A DNA stretch of 64,000 nt from Siderastrea radians. Lineage: Eukaryota; Cnidaria; Anthozoa; Scleractinia; Rhizangiidae. How positions within the stretch are numbered: the first letter of the stretch is position 1; every line of letters starts with the position of its first letter. The stretch covers positions 49,653,593 through 49,717,592 of the forward strand of contig OZ024890.1 of NCBI GenBank assembly GCA_964017195.1. The letters run 5' to 3'. Under the pieces are notes generated by a model that was not told where the DNA came from, did not search any database, and saw only the letters and a program-made list of their open reading frames with translations. The translations under genes were made by a program, and so were the position numbers. This document shows, piece by piece, positions 24,691 to 36,230 of the stretch.

Positions 24691-26535
24691 TACTACCAAG
24701 TCTCAAACCCAAAGCTTTTGTTTTCGTATCAACATCCTCAAAAAGTTTGGTTCGACAATTGAACTCTCAGTTTTAATGTATAGTTCCTTAAATTATTTTT
24801 TTTTAATGATGAGATAAATTTGTTCTAGAATTAGTTGGCATCACAACGATGATTATGTAACTCTGTCAAAACCCGACGGCTCAATAATGCAACCGTGCAT
24901 TTTTTCACCATAATTTGATGCACCATTTTAAAGAAAGTAATTTACTCAATAACGATCTCAGTATTTGCTTTTCTTCTCAGAGCAACTGGTTTATCTGCAA
25001 ATGACGGTGACTGGCACTTGATCTGTACTTCATGGGAGAGCAAAGCTGGTTCGTGGAAAGTGTATAAAGATGGCGCCTTGCAAGCCAGTGGGTCTGGACT
25101 CAAGAGAGGTCACGTCATCAAAACCAACGGAATCCTCATCCTTGGACAAGAACAAGATTCATTTGGAGGAAGATTCGAGGCATCGCAAAGCTACATTGGG
25201 GAACTCACTGATCTGAACATCTGGAACAGAGTTCTCCCTGCAAGTGAAATTTCCAAGCTGTCAAAGTCGTGCCATGGTGGGCGGGGTAATGTCAAGAAAT
25301 GGTCTGATTTTAAGGTCGGAATAAGAGGCAATGTTCGAGTTGTTTCACCATCAGCTTGCGAGGTGTAAACCTTTGATCTTTAAACATTAAATGTCGCTTT
25401 CTTAACGATCAAAAAGGCATACGTAGTCGTCTGTACTGTTATAAAGTCACAAATGCAAACTCTATTTCAGTTTTTGATTAACTAGGCTTTCTAAATCAGT
25501 CAAGATTAAAAACAATTGGCTTAAATAGCGCATAAAGCTTTTGATGAGAATTTTAATTCCCTGAAAAGTGATCGACGACTATAGTTTTTTGCATGTTATA
25601 TTAATTCATATATGTTTTGCTTTCAGCCAGTGTTAAGCATTTGCAATTCGTTACCAGTTTTCATTTAGTTCTCAGCCACGTGTAATCTCAACTGCAATTA
25701 TTTGAAATTGAATTTAAAATGGCATATGATTTATAATCCCCAGCTTACATCGTCCCCAACAATTTTTTTTGGTACAATAAAAGTTCTTTTAAAAATTGTT
25801 TTCGATGTTTTCCTTCACTGGTTACCAGAAAAGGACATGTTCCATTCCTTACTCAAAGAAAGTCATGTGGCCGAGCTTTTTCAAGTCTGTAGAGCTGCAG
25901 CACTTGGTTGGCACAATCCAATCGGTGATCGTTTCTTTGTTGAACTGTTTATCTGTTATCAACTGTACTGTAATGTATGTGTTTGTTTAATAAAGTAGTT
26001 AAAAAATTGTTGAACTGTTTATGATATCTGATCGTCTGTGCAGATTGCCGCCCTTTACTTGGGTTAAGTCAAAGAAGGAATTGCCCCCCTCTTTCTAGTC
26101 AACTGATGGCTTAGGTAACCTATTTGCCACTATTAAAATTCGCAGAGGTTTGCGAATCGCATGCCTGAGGGGTGCAGATGGAAGAAAAACAGTATCATTC
26201 CTCTTTCTGAAAAAATAAGAAAGAAATTGGAAAATGCAAAAATCATACAATTTTGACAGATAGCTGGAGCCTGTGACGAGAGTGGCGCCCAAACATTACT
26301 GACATGGCACTCCTCTAAAAGAGGGCCGACAATTTGAACAGTGACTTCTCTAGTGGGTAACTTCTGAGTCGTAACGACACAAACGTTCCACTGCTAGTAA
26401 AAAAGAGGAAAGAAACAATAGAAACAAGGACACTGCATGAATAGCAACATGAGCTGGTAACAACACCGTGTGTTCACTTGCAAAGCTGTCAGTAAGAAAA
26501 TGGCAGGCAAACGCCGCGTCCAGTGAAAATGCTTC

Positions 26536-26619
26536 ATGAAGAGGCCTCTTGTGCTTTTCTTCATCGTGAATCTCGCTGGCCTCTCGTTCTTTATCTATGC
26601 CCTACCGATGCCCAGTCAG
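26536..26619 (+). CDS. Candidate first exon encoding a signal peptide
   Basis: An ATG opens 28 codons beginning MKRPLVLFFIVNLAGLSFF and ending at CAG before GTAAGC, a good donor. The product would be a classic basic-hydrophobic signal peptide. It lies in the duplicated 3' flank of copy A. The matching stretch after copy C (34619-34714) has lost the ATG and the frame. No partner exon was found before 27.8 kb, so it may be an orphan exon or the start of a gene with distant exons. Confidence 0.35.
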
Positions 26620-27767
26620 GTAAGCCTTATTGCGTGAGGGGGTTACGACGAGCATCCTCGTCGCAATAACCAATACGTCGGCTCACACTTGTATTAGGGT
26701 TTATAAGTGCAATTGATTAGTGCGCATGGTATACGTACGTGCAGTGTGAAAATCTATCTGAGGTCTTCTTTTCTTAACGTCTGACTTAAGTTCCAGCAAT
26801 CGTAATAGAAGGCAGTCAACTCTTTGTACTGAGATTTAAAAGCGGTAAAGTAGTGAATATCAGATGAATGAAATTAAAACCTATAAATAAGTACGTTATT
26901 TCTTTTTCTATAACCTCCGCATTTCTAGCCTGCGTAGCTGGCGGGATTGTTTGCGCGAAGTTCGAGCGGCGGAGCCGCGAAGGGAATAGCCACGAAGGGA
27001 ATGGTCGACGAAAGGGAATAGTTTTGTTCATCAAGAACGCCTAGCTACGTTCTTTCGATGGATCGCCGGCCGGTAGCTTGAATATAGGTGTTATGCTCAA
27101 ATTAAAAGGACTTCACCTTACTTTTCCTCTTGGATGATATATCATCTTCATTACGAGTTTGTTTTGCCAAAATCGATGCCAAGTAATCGATTGGTATTAA
27201 AATTGATGACAATTGATGAAATTAAAAATATCAAACAACTGTTTTTGTTCATCGATGGGTAATCGACTTTTGATGTTAATCGATCTGTTAATGAACACTT
27301 TTCGAAGCCAACTGCCGCTGTATAGCCCACTCTAAGAAGGGAAATAAATACCGTTTGGGAATGAAGAATGGTCAGGCCTACAGGCGAATACGAGCCTCCA
27401 GCTACTCCAAAGGGAAGGATAAAGTAGGGAGAATATGCAAGTGGATCTTGGGGCTTAAAGAAAGCCAGAGCCTAGACTAGAGGGTTATCCTATAAAACGC
27501 AATAACACAACCAATAGATTGTGGGCAAATTTGGGTGGCAGGGAAGCACTAAAACTAGTGATGCAGGGGACCAGGAGAGGAGTGCCCTCCTGGGTGGAGA
27601 ACAGATCAGGTGGTACTGGGGGTGGCCGCTCTGGACAGAATTGAGTTCGATTGGGTCCGATTTGTTCGATTAAGTTCTATTGGTTCGGAAATCAAACTGA
27701 GACAGAACTCGTTGTTCGATTGAGTTCGACTGCTGAGCTCAATCGAACTCAATCGTTCGATGAGATT
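26620..27767. other. No supported gene; repeat-derived stretches
   Basis: 26670-26880 matches the far flank of copy D (48460-48665). 26930-27050 begins with the dispersed TAGCCTGCGTAGC end. 27160-27290 is rich in ATCGAT and 27640-27770 in GTTCGATT units. Nothing coding is recognised. Confidence 0.45.
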
Positions 27768-27872
27768 GGCCCGTTATTTTAGGTGATTAAGCTACGGCTG
27801 GTCCAATTCAGTGAGTGCATGACACTATAATTAGAGTTTGTCGGAGTCGCACATTTACGCTTTAAGGTCTTG
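27768..27872 (+). promoter_or_regulatory. Conserved upstream block of pentraxin unit B
   Basis: The block GGCCCGTTATTTTAGGTGATT ... GTTTGTCGGAGTCG ... ATTTACGCTTTAAGGTCTTGATG matches the sequence just before the start codons of copies C and D. Conservation among diverged copies suggests a core promoter or 5' untranslated region. No TATA box is evident. Confidence 0.45.
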
Positions 27873-27875
27873 ATG

Positions 27876-28112
27876 ATGATGGCAAGAGGTCTGTTATCTC
27901 TGCTTCTCGCTCTGTTTGTCTTGTTGGGAGACGCAAACATCACTAATAACCCGTCTACGTCCGCGTGCCACTGCCGTCCAGTTATAAACGTCGCCGTGGA
28001 GAGCAATCAGTGCAAATTGTGCGCAGCAAATAAACAGCTGCTGCAGGAGGTGAACAGCTTAAAGAAAGAACTGGAAACGACAAAGAATCGAATCAGCATC
28101 CTGGTCATTTAA
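27876..28112 (+). pseudogene. Orphan first exon of the pentraxin-like family (copy B)
   Basis: The frame encodes a signal peptide, CHCRPVINVAV, a CKLC pair and the coiled coil, like exon 1 of A, C and D. It diverges after NRIS, where the others read on to a GTAAGT or GTACGT donor, and ends at TAA after four different codons. No exon 2 or 3 follows before copy C begins. It could make a secreted 70-80 residue peptide without a pentraxin domain, but a truncated duplicate is the simpler reading. Start chosen by alignment; ATG also occurs at 27873 and 27879. Confidence 0.6.
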
Positions 28113-28278
28113 CTCTTAACTAAAGCAAGTCTATAGCTTGTCTTCTTGGCTCAGCTGTCGTGTGACCTATTGTTAATTGAGTAACAGTCATATACGATCG
28201 GTTTCAAATGATGCCTGGACCTGCAAATTAATAAAGGCCGTTATGTCGAACAAACGCAGGGGGGGGGGAGTCGTTTAT

Positions 28279-28680
28279 TTAAAGGAGAAGGTCACTCAAG
28301 AAACGGTGTATTTTTTGAAATCGCCAATAAAAAGATAACACTAAGTTGAGTTACTGACCGCGGTTTTAGCTTCTAAGGTGCATCTGATCCCACTGAAATT
28401 CCACTCCAAAGAGGGTAACATGTGCTCTGGAAACGAGCCCACGTTACCCGTCCGCTGGTCTCGTTGAACGATATGACGTCACGGGCAAGCGGCCAGGCTG
28501 CTAAGTACCATTCAAAATGGCGGCGCGCAGTAATGAATTTTGGCCCTCTTTGGAGTGGAATTTCAGTGGGATCGAATGCACTTTAGAAGCTAAAACCACG
28601 GTCAGTAACTCAACTTAGTGTTATCTTTTTATTGACGATTTCAAAAAATACACCTTTTCTGGAGTGACCTTTTCCTTTAA
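28279..28680. mobile_element. TTAA-flanked MITE with long inverted repeats
   Basis: TTAA at 28279 and 28677 bound a 394-base element starting AGGAGAAGGTCACTC and ending GAGTGACCTTTTCCT. The inverted repeats run about 145 bases each, including GTGTATTTTTTGAAATCG and AAGTTGAGTTACTGACC. TTAA targets suggest piggyBac- or Kolobok-like mobilisation. No transposase. Confidence 0.75.
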
Positions 28681-28936
28681 AACTTTGAACTCGGTGGTTA
28701 TTCAGGACCAATTTTTAAGACAGCCAACATGGACGGTTAAAAGAAGAGGTTATGAATTAATTGGCATCATTTTGGCGGGTCGTCCGGCGTGAACATATGT
28801 GAGCTGCTTAAAAAAATTTGTGCTCTTTAGAGCAGTTGTAACAGACCAAGTGGTCTTGTACAAGTACGTTTCTAGGCTTAGGTACCTAAGGGGGTGGTGG
28901 TAGACCAAATTAAAAAAAAAGAGATGAATATCTGAT

Positions 28937-29040
28937 TGGCCGGTTATTTTGGTGATACTCCCCGCCTGTTCCCTATCAGCGACTGTATTACTCTATGAGT
29001 GTTTGTCGGAGTCATGCATTTACGCCTCTAGGTGTTGGTT
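28937..29040 (+). promoter_or_regulatory. Conserved upstream block of pentraxin copy C
   Basis: GATTGGCCGGTTATTTTGG, GCGACTGTATTA and GTGTTTGTCGGAGTCATGCA precede the ATG in the same order as in copies B and D. GATTGG is an inverted CCAAT box, a plausible promoter element. The function is inferred from conservation among paralogues. Confidence 0.45.
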
Positions 29041-32000
29041 ATGATGGCGGGAGGCTTTTTCTCTTTGATTCTCGCCCTTTTTGTCTTGTTCGGAGACGTA
29101 AACAGCACCGATAACTCGTCTTCGTCCGTGTGTCACTGCCGTCCAGTTATAAACGTCGCCGTGGAGGGCAATCAGTGCAATTTGTGTGCAGCAAATAAAC
29201 AGCTGCTACAGGAGATGAACGGCTTGAAAAAAGAACTGGAAACGATAAAGAATCAAATCAGCACGACTCAGCCGGGTACGTCGGTAAGAGTAAGGAATTA
29301 GTCAAGACAATGAAGCTGGGTAATCCAACCAAAATAGGAACGAACAGACCTCTATCTCTTTCATTGTACTTTTTATTCTTAATGGAAAGAAATCCGGGGA
29401 TAATCATTTAAAGAGGTCTGACGTCTTTCTTCCTAAGCAAGAAACCTTCTGATAAACTATTTCGTGCAAAGTATCACAACCCTCTAGATCTCATACCAAG
29501 GGGCTCTTGTCCATGTAATGTGTGTAATGTGTGAGTAATCTGTGATATCGTATGTTGCCCAGCATTCGATCACTGCAGTTTGCGACTGTATATCTCCTCT
29601 TTCTCGACAGAGGGATTTCTAAAATTTTGTTCTGAGAAAACCCATTTACTCACAGGTATATGATGTAAAAAGGTTGACGCTCTCACTTCAGCCTCCACGA
29701 ATCAATTAACTTTTCCAAAGCTTTCAAGTCCCCAATATCCGTACAGCTGGCCCAATATCCAACCACTGGCATTCCCTCACTACCCACGAAAGATTTCAGC
29801 ATCCACGCCACATTTAATCATCGCTCACACTCATTGTAAAAGAAACTTGTTCCATTCGGAAATGGAAATCGACCGAAAATCGAATACAAAGCAGCATAAC
29901 GACTATACATGATAACTCTTTATCATCAAACAGGCCGAAACGCAGTGAGGCGAAACAAACATGCATTACACAGGAGCGAAAAAATTTGCTTTGATTATAA
30001 TACATTTGATAACGGCTTAGGTCATGAACTTAGTTTTCTGCAAAATCTGTACAACAATTTTGGACATGAAGAAAAAACTGTTCGGAAACTGTGCGCACTC
30101 AACTGAAATTTGTGAAGGTTTTTGAATTTTGATTGTCGAAGTATAATTCACCTGAACAAAACGGCGCCCTCCCCAGGAATTCGCTGAGCTAAATTAGCTC
30201 ATAAAAACAACCACTCGAAAGCTGAAAGTGTCGCCTGTTTTCAGAATAATCTGTCTCCCGCAAATAACTAATAGCTAAGTGCGACCAAAAAATTGAGTTA
30301 TTCAGTTTTTTAGCTCTCAAAAGAATCAAGAATTTAGCTTAACTGACCACAGGTAGCCAAAGCTTGAGTTATGACTGAAAATTAATAAAGTTTTATGAAA
30401 TAAACAGTGTTTCTTTGTTTATATCTCACGTACTTGCTATCTAGGGCAAAACTCGCTCTCCGAGCGAGAATAAGCTCGCAATTAGTATTATAATATTATG
30501 CAAAGGTTGCACACTGATCTGCCATTTCACCCGCACAAAAGAATACCTCTTTTCACTAAATGAGCTATATTTCTTGAAATGCGCCATTTCCACTCACAAT
30601 TTCCTCAAACCTGAATGAATCCATAGTCGAAAACCAACTATACGCCGGAAAAGTTCCATCTTTCCCAACATCTTGTCACCGTAAACGGCAATATTTTAAG
30701 CTTCTTGTATAAGAAATCAAATGTCGGTATTCGACCGCCGACCTCTGCGCACAAATATACGCAAATATGCTAATCTCATCTCGCTGTTCTCTTGTCACTG
30801 GACAATTCGCACAATGGCGTGGACATGGCAAAAGCTACTGTGTTGGGGTGCGACGTTTTATGTTTGAAGCGTGGCAATTTCTTCTTGCTCACCGTGCACG
30901 CCTCCCCGGCACAGTAGATTTTGTCTTGTACGAATTATTTAGCATATATTTGTGCGCAGAGGTCGGCGGTCGAATACTGACATTTGATTTCTCATACAAG
31001 AAGCTCAAAATATTGCCGTTTATGGTGACAAATGTTGGGAAAGATGGAACTTTTCCGGCGTATAGTTGTTTTTCGACTATGGATTCATTCAGGTTTGAGG
31101 CAATTGTGCGTGGAAATGGCGCATTTCAAGAAATATAGCTCATTTAGTGAAAAGAGGTATGCTTTTGTGCGGGTGAAATCGCAGATCAGTGTGCAACCTT
31201 TGCATAATATTATAATACTAATTGCGAGCAAAAATTAGAAAGACGCTTATTCTCGCTCGGAGAGCGAATTTTTGCTCTAGATAGCAAGTACGTAAGATAT
31301 AAACAAAGAAACACTGTCTATTTCATAAAATTTTATAATTAATTTTCAGTCATAACTCAAGCTTTGGCTACCTGTGAACTGACATTTTTACAATTTATGT
31401 TCGTTTGCTAGTTTACTAATTCAGGCCAATTTCTTCATCAAATTACCATGAGCAAACGTGAGGTACACAATTTGATGCCACGTGTTGTTGAAATGCAAGA
31501 GAAAATGCAAGGACGATACAGTGGCATCACCAAAGCCCGCGCAATTCATCCTGACACTGTCTCAGTCATTTGTGAATTTAAACAGCTAGTAAACACGTTT
31601 ATTTGGGTCTCAGCTGTTTTAAAAGTGGAACGTTTTTTTTTTCATCACACATCCCAGTCAGCAGTTAAGAAATCAAACAGGCAAACCATGTTTACCTTTA
31701 TTTAAGCCGTTTAAAAAGTTAAGGGCAGTTTCTTTATTTTTCGATATACACGCGTACAAAAAACCGAATTAATGAGAAAACAGAGTACCACATTTCTTGT
31801 CCCCTTTGAGGCCATACCGAGGAACCAGCAAGAAAAGAAAACAACTTGTCGAACTTTGCCTTCAAGAATTTTGTCTTTGTCATTATGACAACACTCGTCA
31901 GCATTTTTCAGGAATCAAGAAAAACCGAAACTTTCAGCTTGCCAAGAATGCTTGGGTAAGGACACTAAACCGCTGAGCAAGTTGTTCGAAGTCTTTGAGC

Positions 32001-33195
32001 ACTTCACCCACCCCACGCTTATACAAACTAGTCCACACCAGGAGTGTGATTTTTAAAAGTGCTTGGATTTCAAGGTAACTGAATCTTGATAAGTCTTAGA
32101 ACTTGAATCAAAAAGAGCTATAATCAAAACGTTCGTTAGTCTATTTCCACATATTGTCTACCAGCACTGCAACGGTAAAGTAAAATGTCATGCCAAAATC
32201 CCTTTTCTTGCGGTTTTGTCTTTCAGCTTCTTCCAACAGCTCTTACGATCTTTATTTCACAAATGGTGGGACAAGTGATTATGTCATCCACCATGGCTTG
32301 CAAATAAGCGACGCTATTACGATCTGCTTCCGAGTGCGTACGACAGACAAGACCGGGATGTACCGGGCGGTCGTGAGTTACAGCTTATCGGGGAATTTCA
32401 ACGAAGTTCTTATCAACAAGATGTCAGACATCCAACTCGCTGTCAACGAAAACACAATGTAAGAAAACATTATCAAATAATTTCGTTGTAGAACAAGTCA
32501 TGCAAACTCACTTAAAGAGGAAAGATCTAGAAAAGAGTTTAAGGTTGCGAGATGTTTAACAAAACTCTTTTGCCCTCAAATGTTATAACTACATCCTGAT
32601 AATGAATATAAAATTTGCAATATAGCCTTTATCTATTTTAATTAATTAATTAATTAATTGAGTTAAGCGCCGCGGCCAGTTTACAATAGCACATTTTAAA
32701 TATTGCGTATTATAATATAATACATGCAATGAGAAAATTCTCGTAGCCCTGTACAAAACCGATGGTTACCTACAGCACCATTCCAATAACAATGCTTTTC
32801 TTCACAGACGGACTGGTGTATCAGCAAATGACGGTGACTGGCATCAAATCTGTACCTCATGGGAGAATACAGCTGGATCGTGGAAAGCTTACAAAGATGG
32901 CGTCTTACATGCTAGTGGGTCTAGACTGAAGAGAGGTCACATCATCAAAACCAACGGAATCCTTACCATTGGACAAGAACAAGATTCATTTGGAGGAGGG
33001 TTCGACGCATCTGAAAGCTACATCGGGGAACTCACTGATCTGAACATCTGGAACAGAGTTCTCTCCACAAGTGAAATATCTAAGCTGTCAAAGTCGTGCC
33101 ATAGCGGGCGGGGTAATGTCAAGAAATGGTCTGATTTTAAAGTTGGAATGAGAGGCAACGTTAGAGTTGTTTCACCATCGGCTTGCGAGGTGTAA
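29041..33195 (+). CDS. Secreted pentraxin-like protein, copy C (intact)
   Basis: Exons 29041-29275, 32227-32458 and 32808-33195 join in frame (235+232+388 bases) to 284 residues. Residues 1-22 are a signal peptide. C31, C33, C46 and C49 precede a short amphipathic helix (about 50-75) that could form oligomers. The pentraxin domain fills about 84-284, with HQICTSW (168-174), close to the pentraxin signature, and GQEQDSFGG (211-219), the calcium-binding loop. C253 and C282 lie at the end. Pentraxins are calcium-dependent, disc-forming lectin-like recognition proteins, often of innate immunity; the ligand here is unknown. Start at the second-codon Met pair shared by all copies. Intron 1 contains a large foldback. 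Confidence 0.88.
30343..31382. repeat. Large foldback with ~430-base arms in intron 1 of copy C
   Basis: The left arm (about 30343-30774) and right arm (about 30944-31382) are inverted complements at roughly 90% or better, around a ~170-base loop. Shared landmarks include AGGTAGCCAAAGCTTGAG, TTCGACCGCCGACCTCTGCG and CTATACGCCGGAAAAGTTCC. The intron transcript could fold into a long double strand. No transposase, and no clear target duplication. Confidence 0.85.
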
Positions 33196-33240
33196 AACTT
33201 TGATCTTTAAACTTAACATGTCGCTGTCTCGACGCTCAAA

Positions 33241-33394
33241 AGAGTCGACCAGCACCTCATTGAACATCTCACATGATTGGCCATAAGAACAATAAGATAA
33301 GGGCACAAACAATGCACCTATCCCTGAAGACAATGAGCAATATTGTTTTAGAATGCCTCTGAAATTATAGGTTCACAAGAGGTACTGGACTACT
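33241..33394 (+). mobile_element. 154-base hAT-like MITE after copy C
   Basis: CGCTCAAA at 33233-33240 and 33395-33402 is an 8-base duplication; copy A has the single uninterrupted site near 25405. A near-identical element of the same length sits inverted at 43096-43249. The ends are imperfect inverted repeats. An 8-base duplication fits the hAT superfamily. Confidence 0.8.
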
Positions 33395-33701
33395 CGCTCA
33401 AAAAGGCAGACATAGTTGTCTGTAGTGTTATAAAGTCACAATATTATTGCAAAATCCATTTCAGTGTTTGATTAACTCGGTTTTCCAAATGAGTCAAGAT
33501 TAAAAACAATTGGCTTAAATAGCGCATTAAGCTTTCGAAGACTATAGTTTTTGCATGTTATATTAACTGAAATATATTTTGCTTTCAGCCAGTGTTAAAA
33601 AAGTTTGCAATTTGTAACAGGGTTTCATATAGTTCTACGCCACGTGTAATCTCAATGGCAATTTGAAATTGAATTAAAAATGGCGTATATGATTTATAAT
33701 C

Positions 33702-33836
33702 GGGTGTCAGTAAAACACGGGGTCGGGGTCCATTGTTCTTTTGCTTCGTTTTCGGTTTTATGTTTTGGTTAGGGCAAGACAACAGAAAACGAAACAAAAG
33801 AACAATGGACCCCGACCCCGTGTTTTACTGACACCC
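33702..33836. mobile_element. 135-base MITE with 9-base target duplication
   Basis: The element begins GGGTGTCAGTAAAACAC and ends with the exact complement; arms of about 58 bases. TTTATAATC flanks both sides (33693-33701, 33837-33845). Copy A shows the empty site (about 25731), confirming the boundaries. The length of the duplication suggests Mutator-like mobilisation. Confidence 0.85.
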
Positions 33837-34618
33837 TTTATAATCCTCAGCTTATGTCGTTCCTAACAATTTTATCGGTAAAATAGAAGTTTCTTTTAAA
33901 AATCGTTGTCGATGTTTTCCATCACTGGTAATCAGAAAAGGAATCCCGATATCTTCCTTTCTTTACTCAAAGAAAGTCATGTGGCTGAGCTTTTTGGGGT
34001 GTAAAACTGCAGCACATGGTTGGTACAATTGAATCGGTGATCGTTTATTTGTCCTGAAGTTCACTGATATCTGATCGACTGTGCAGAGTGCTGCCCTTTA
34101 CTTGGGTTAAGTCAAAGAAAGAAGTTGTTTCCCTCTTTCTAGTCAACTGATCGTTTAGGTATTTGCCACTATTAAAATCTGTTTTTTCCCCCAAAGGATT
34201 GCGAATTGCATGCCTGAGGGGTGTAGCGGAACAAAAAACTCAGTATTATTTCTCCCCGTTTCGATTTTGTCTTCCTCTTTGTCTGAAAAAAGTAAGAAAA
34301 AAAAAAGAAATTAGATAATATATACAAAAAAATATGATGCAATTTTGGATGAGAGTGGCGTCCAAACATTATTGACATGGCACTCCTGTAGAAAGAGGCA
34401 GATAATGGGAACAGTGATGTTCCTTGTGGGTAACCGTTCAGAGTCCTAACGACACAAACATTCAACCACTGGGAAACCACACACACACAAAAAAAGGATA
34501 CAACAAAAGCAACAAGGAAATTTTATGACTGATGACATGAGTTGGTAATAGCCTCATGTGTTCACTTGCAAAGCTGTCAGTAAGAAAATGGCCGGCAAAC
34601 GTGCGTAGTGAAAATGCT

Positions 34619-34714
34619 TCACGAAAAGGTCTCACGTGTGCTTTTCTTCTTTACGAATCTCGCTGGCTTCTTGTTCTTTATCTCAGTATCTTCTAAAGAT
34701 GACAAGTCAAGTAC
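34619..34714 (+). pseudogene. Decayed counterpart of the signal-peptide exon at 26536
   Basis: It aligns with 26536-26619, but the start ATG is ACG, 2 bases are inserted near CTCACGTGTGC, and the donor region differs. This is evidence that the exon was part of the duplicated unit and is not constrained here. Confidence 0.45.
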
Positions 34715-34719
34715 GCGTC

Positions 34720-36230
34720 CTTTGCTTGAGAGAGTTGATAGTCATTATTATTTTTAGCTAATTGCATCATCCTCCTCTCTTTCACCAGCAAGCCAAATAA
34801 CCACTAACACTTTTAACATCCTCGCAGTCTTTCTCGATCTAACGTGGGAAATAGTTTGTCGAACATTCTCTACTGAGCTGAAATTTGTCGGGTGTTTGAG
34901 CCACAATATTGTGTGCATCTCTAAACGCTAGGGGCGATAACCGCTCTCTTAGCCCTTAAAAGACCGATAATCGGGTATTCAGGCAATTCACAAGATTTCC
35001 TGCAAGCTGTATACACCGAAACTTAATCACCTTACAGTTTAGAAGCATAAGTATTCTGCGTTTTTCTATCCCCAGGCTGCTGCAGATTTCTTTTCATGAA
35101 GCTTGCGTTCAAATCAAAAAGAAAAATCCAGATTTTCCGGCTCTTGCTGGGGAAACAGGATATTCTGTGCTATCTTAACCTAGAACGGGAACACGTACAA
35201 ACAATGGGACCTGTTTGAGCTAAAGATGCTGTTACAATTCACATTTTTTTAAAAATCAGATATGGTGTGGATCAACTCAAGATTCTTCAGTGTTAAATAC
35301 CTGCCAAATCAAACCAAACTTGTTTTCCTCTGGTAAAACCAGTAATAACATATTATGTCCTCTTTAGAAACATACACAGTAACTGTTTGGTGGGGGTGTG
35401 GGGGGTTGGGTGGGGGAGCTACCATATGAAAGTGACAGAGGTGCTCGTCGAGGTATCCAGTCATCTTGCCGCCAGGAAGACTCACCACCAGCGACCTCGC
35501 CACCTCAAGTCACCTCGCCACCAGGTCAGGTCATCCAGCCATCACCAATTCGCCACCAATTGAGGGATAGTCGAGGGAAACAACAAGGGAACGGGCGCGA
35601 AAATCGCCCGCGTCATTGAAACGTGACGCTTGTGTCGAACCGCTAGTGTACTACACTAGCGGCTCGACACGCCCGTCACGTTTCAACGCGGCAGGCTATT
35701 TCGCGCTCGCTCGTTTGTTCGTTTTCCTCGACTATCGCTGAGCGGAAAGAGAGACTGCTCGTAGTCTAATGTGACTTAGAACATCTGATGTTAGGCTAAT
35801 TTTCCTTTTCAGTCTGTTTACAGTCCTCTATTTTTCTTTCTTCAACAGTGCAGGTTTGAAGCGGTTGTTTAAGCAACGTAACTGACCTGTGACACAAACT
35901 TATCCCTGTTCTTATTGGAACCGGTACCATTGATTTTAGTATTAGGGACGTGATACTATATCGTGACTTTGTTGTACTCGAACGTTGCTGATCAGACTAG
36001 TTATTTTATCACATTATTTTGATATATTATTTAAAATTGTTAAAAGCGTGGCGGGTAAAAGGTACTCGTACCTCTTTTCATGGGCATGGCTCATGGGCAT
36101 GGCTCGAGTTTTCTTCTCCTATTCCGTGTAACAACTCCGTCAATGAACATGCCATTGAAGACGTCAGAAATTCCTCTCAGCACCGAAATATCTTAGTTTT
36201 GTTTGTTTGGAAGGTTAAGACAACGCAAGC
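34720..36230. other. Gene-free region with a foldback at 35558-35745
   Basis: 35558-35745 folds on itself. GATAGTCGAGG, GCGCGAAA and TTGAAACGTGACG each recur as complements, meeting at a near-perfect centre CCGCTAGTGTA/TACACTAGCGG. 35450-35560 is rich in CACCTCGCCACC units, also seen at 18815. Related TCGTAGTCTA ends occur at 19390. The remainder shows no gene. Confidence 0.55.

Larger units (their letters stand above)
21765..25368 (+). pseudogene. Pentraxin-like secreted protein, copy A (frameshifted)
   Basis: Exons 21765-21999, 24120-24355 and 24981-25368 line up with copy C. Exon 1 gives a signal peptide, a CHC...CDLC cysteine block and a short coiled coil. Exons 2-3 encode the pentraxin fold, with HLICTSW and the calcium-site motif GQEQDSFGG. 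In exon 2 a 4-base duplication (CGAGCGAG at 24224-24231, against CGAG in C and D) shifts the frame to a TGA at 24257. The first reading could yield only a truncated protein. Splice sites and exon 3 remain intact, so the loss may be recent or an assembly error. Intron 1 holds the hammerhead-bearing insertion; the 5' side carries a 223-base insertion. Confidence 0.7.

Noticed and set aside
30767..31138. 123-codon plus-strand frame
   Set aside because: Lies across the loop and right arm of the large foldback; no domain.
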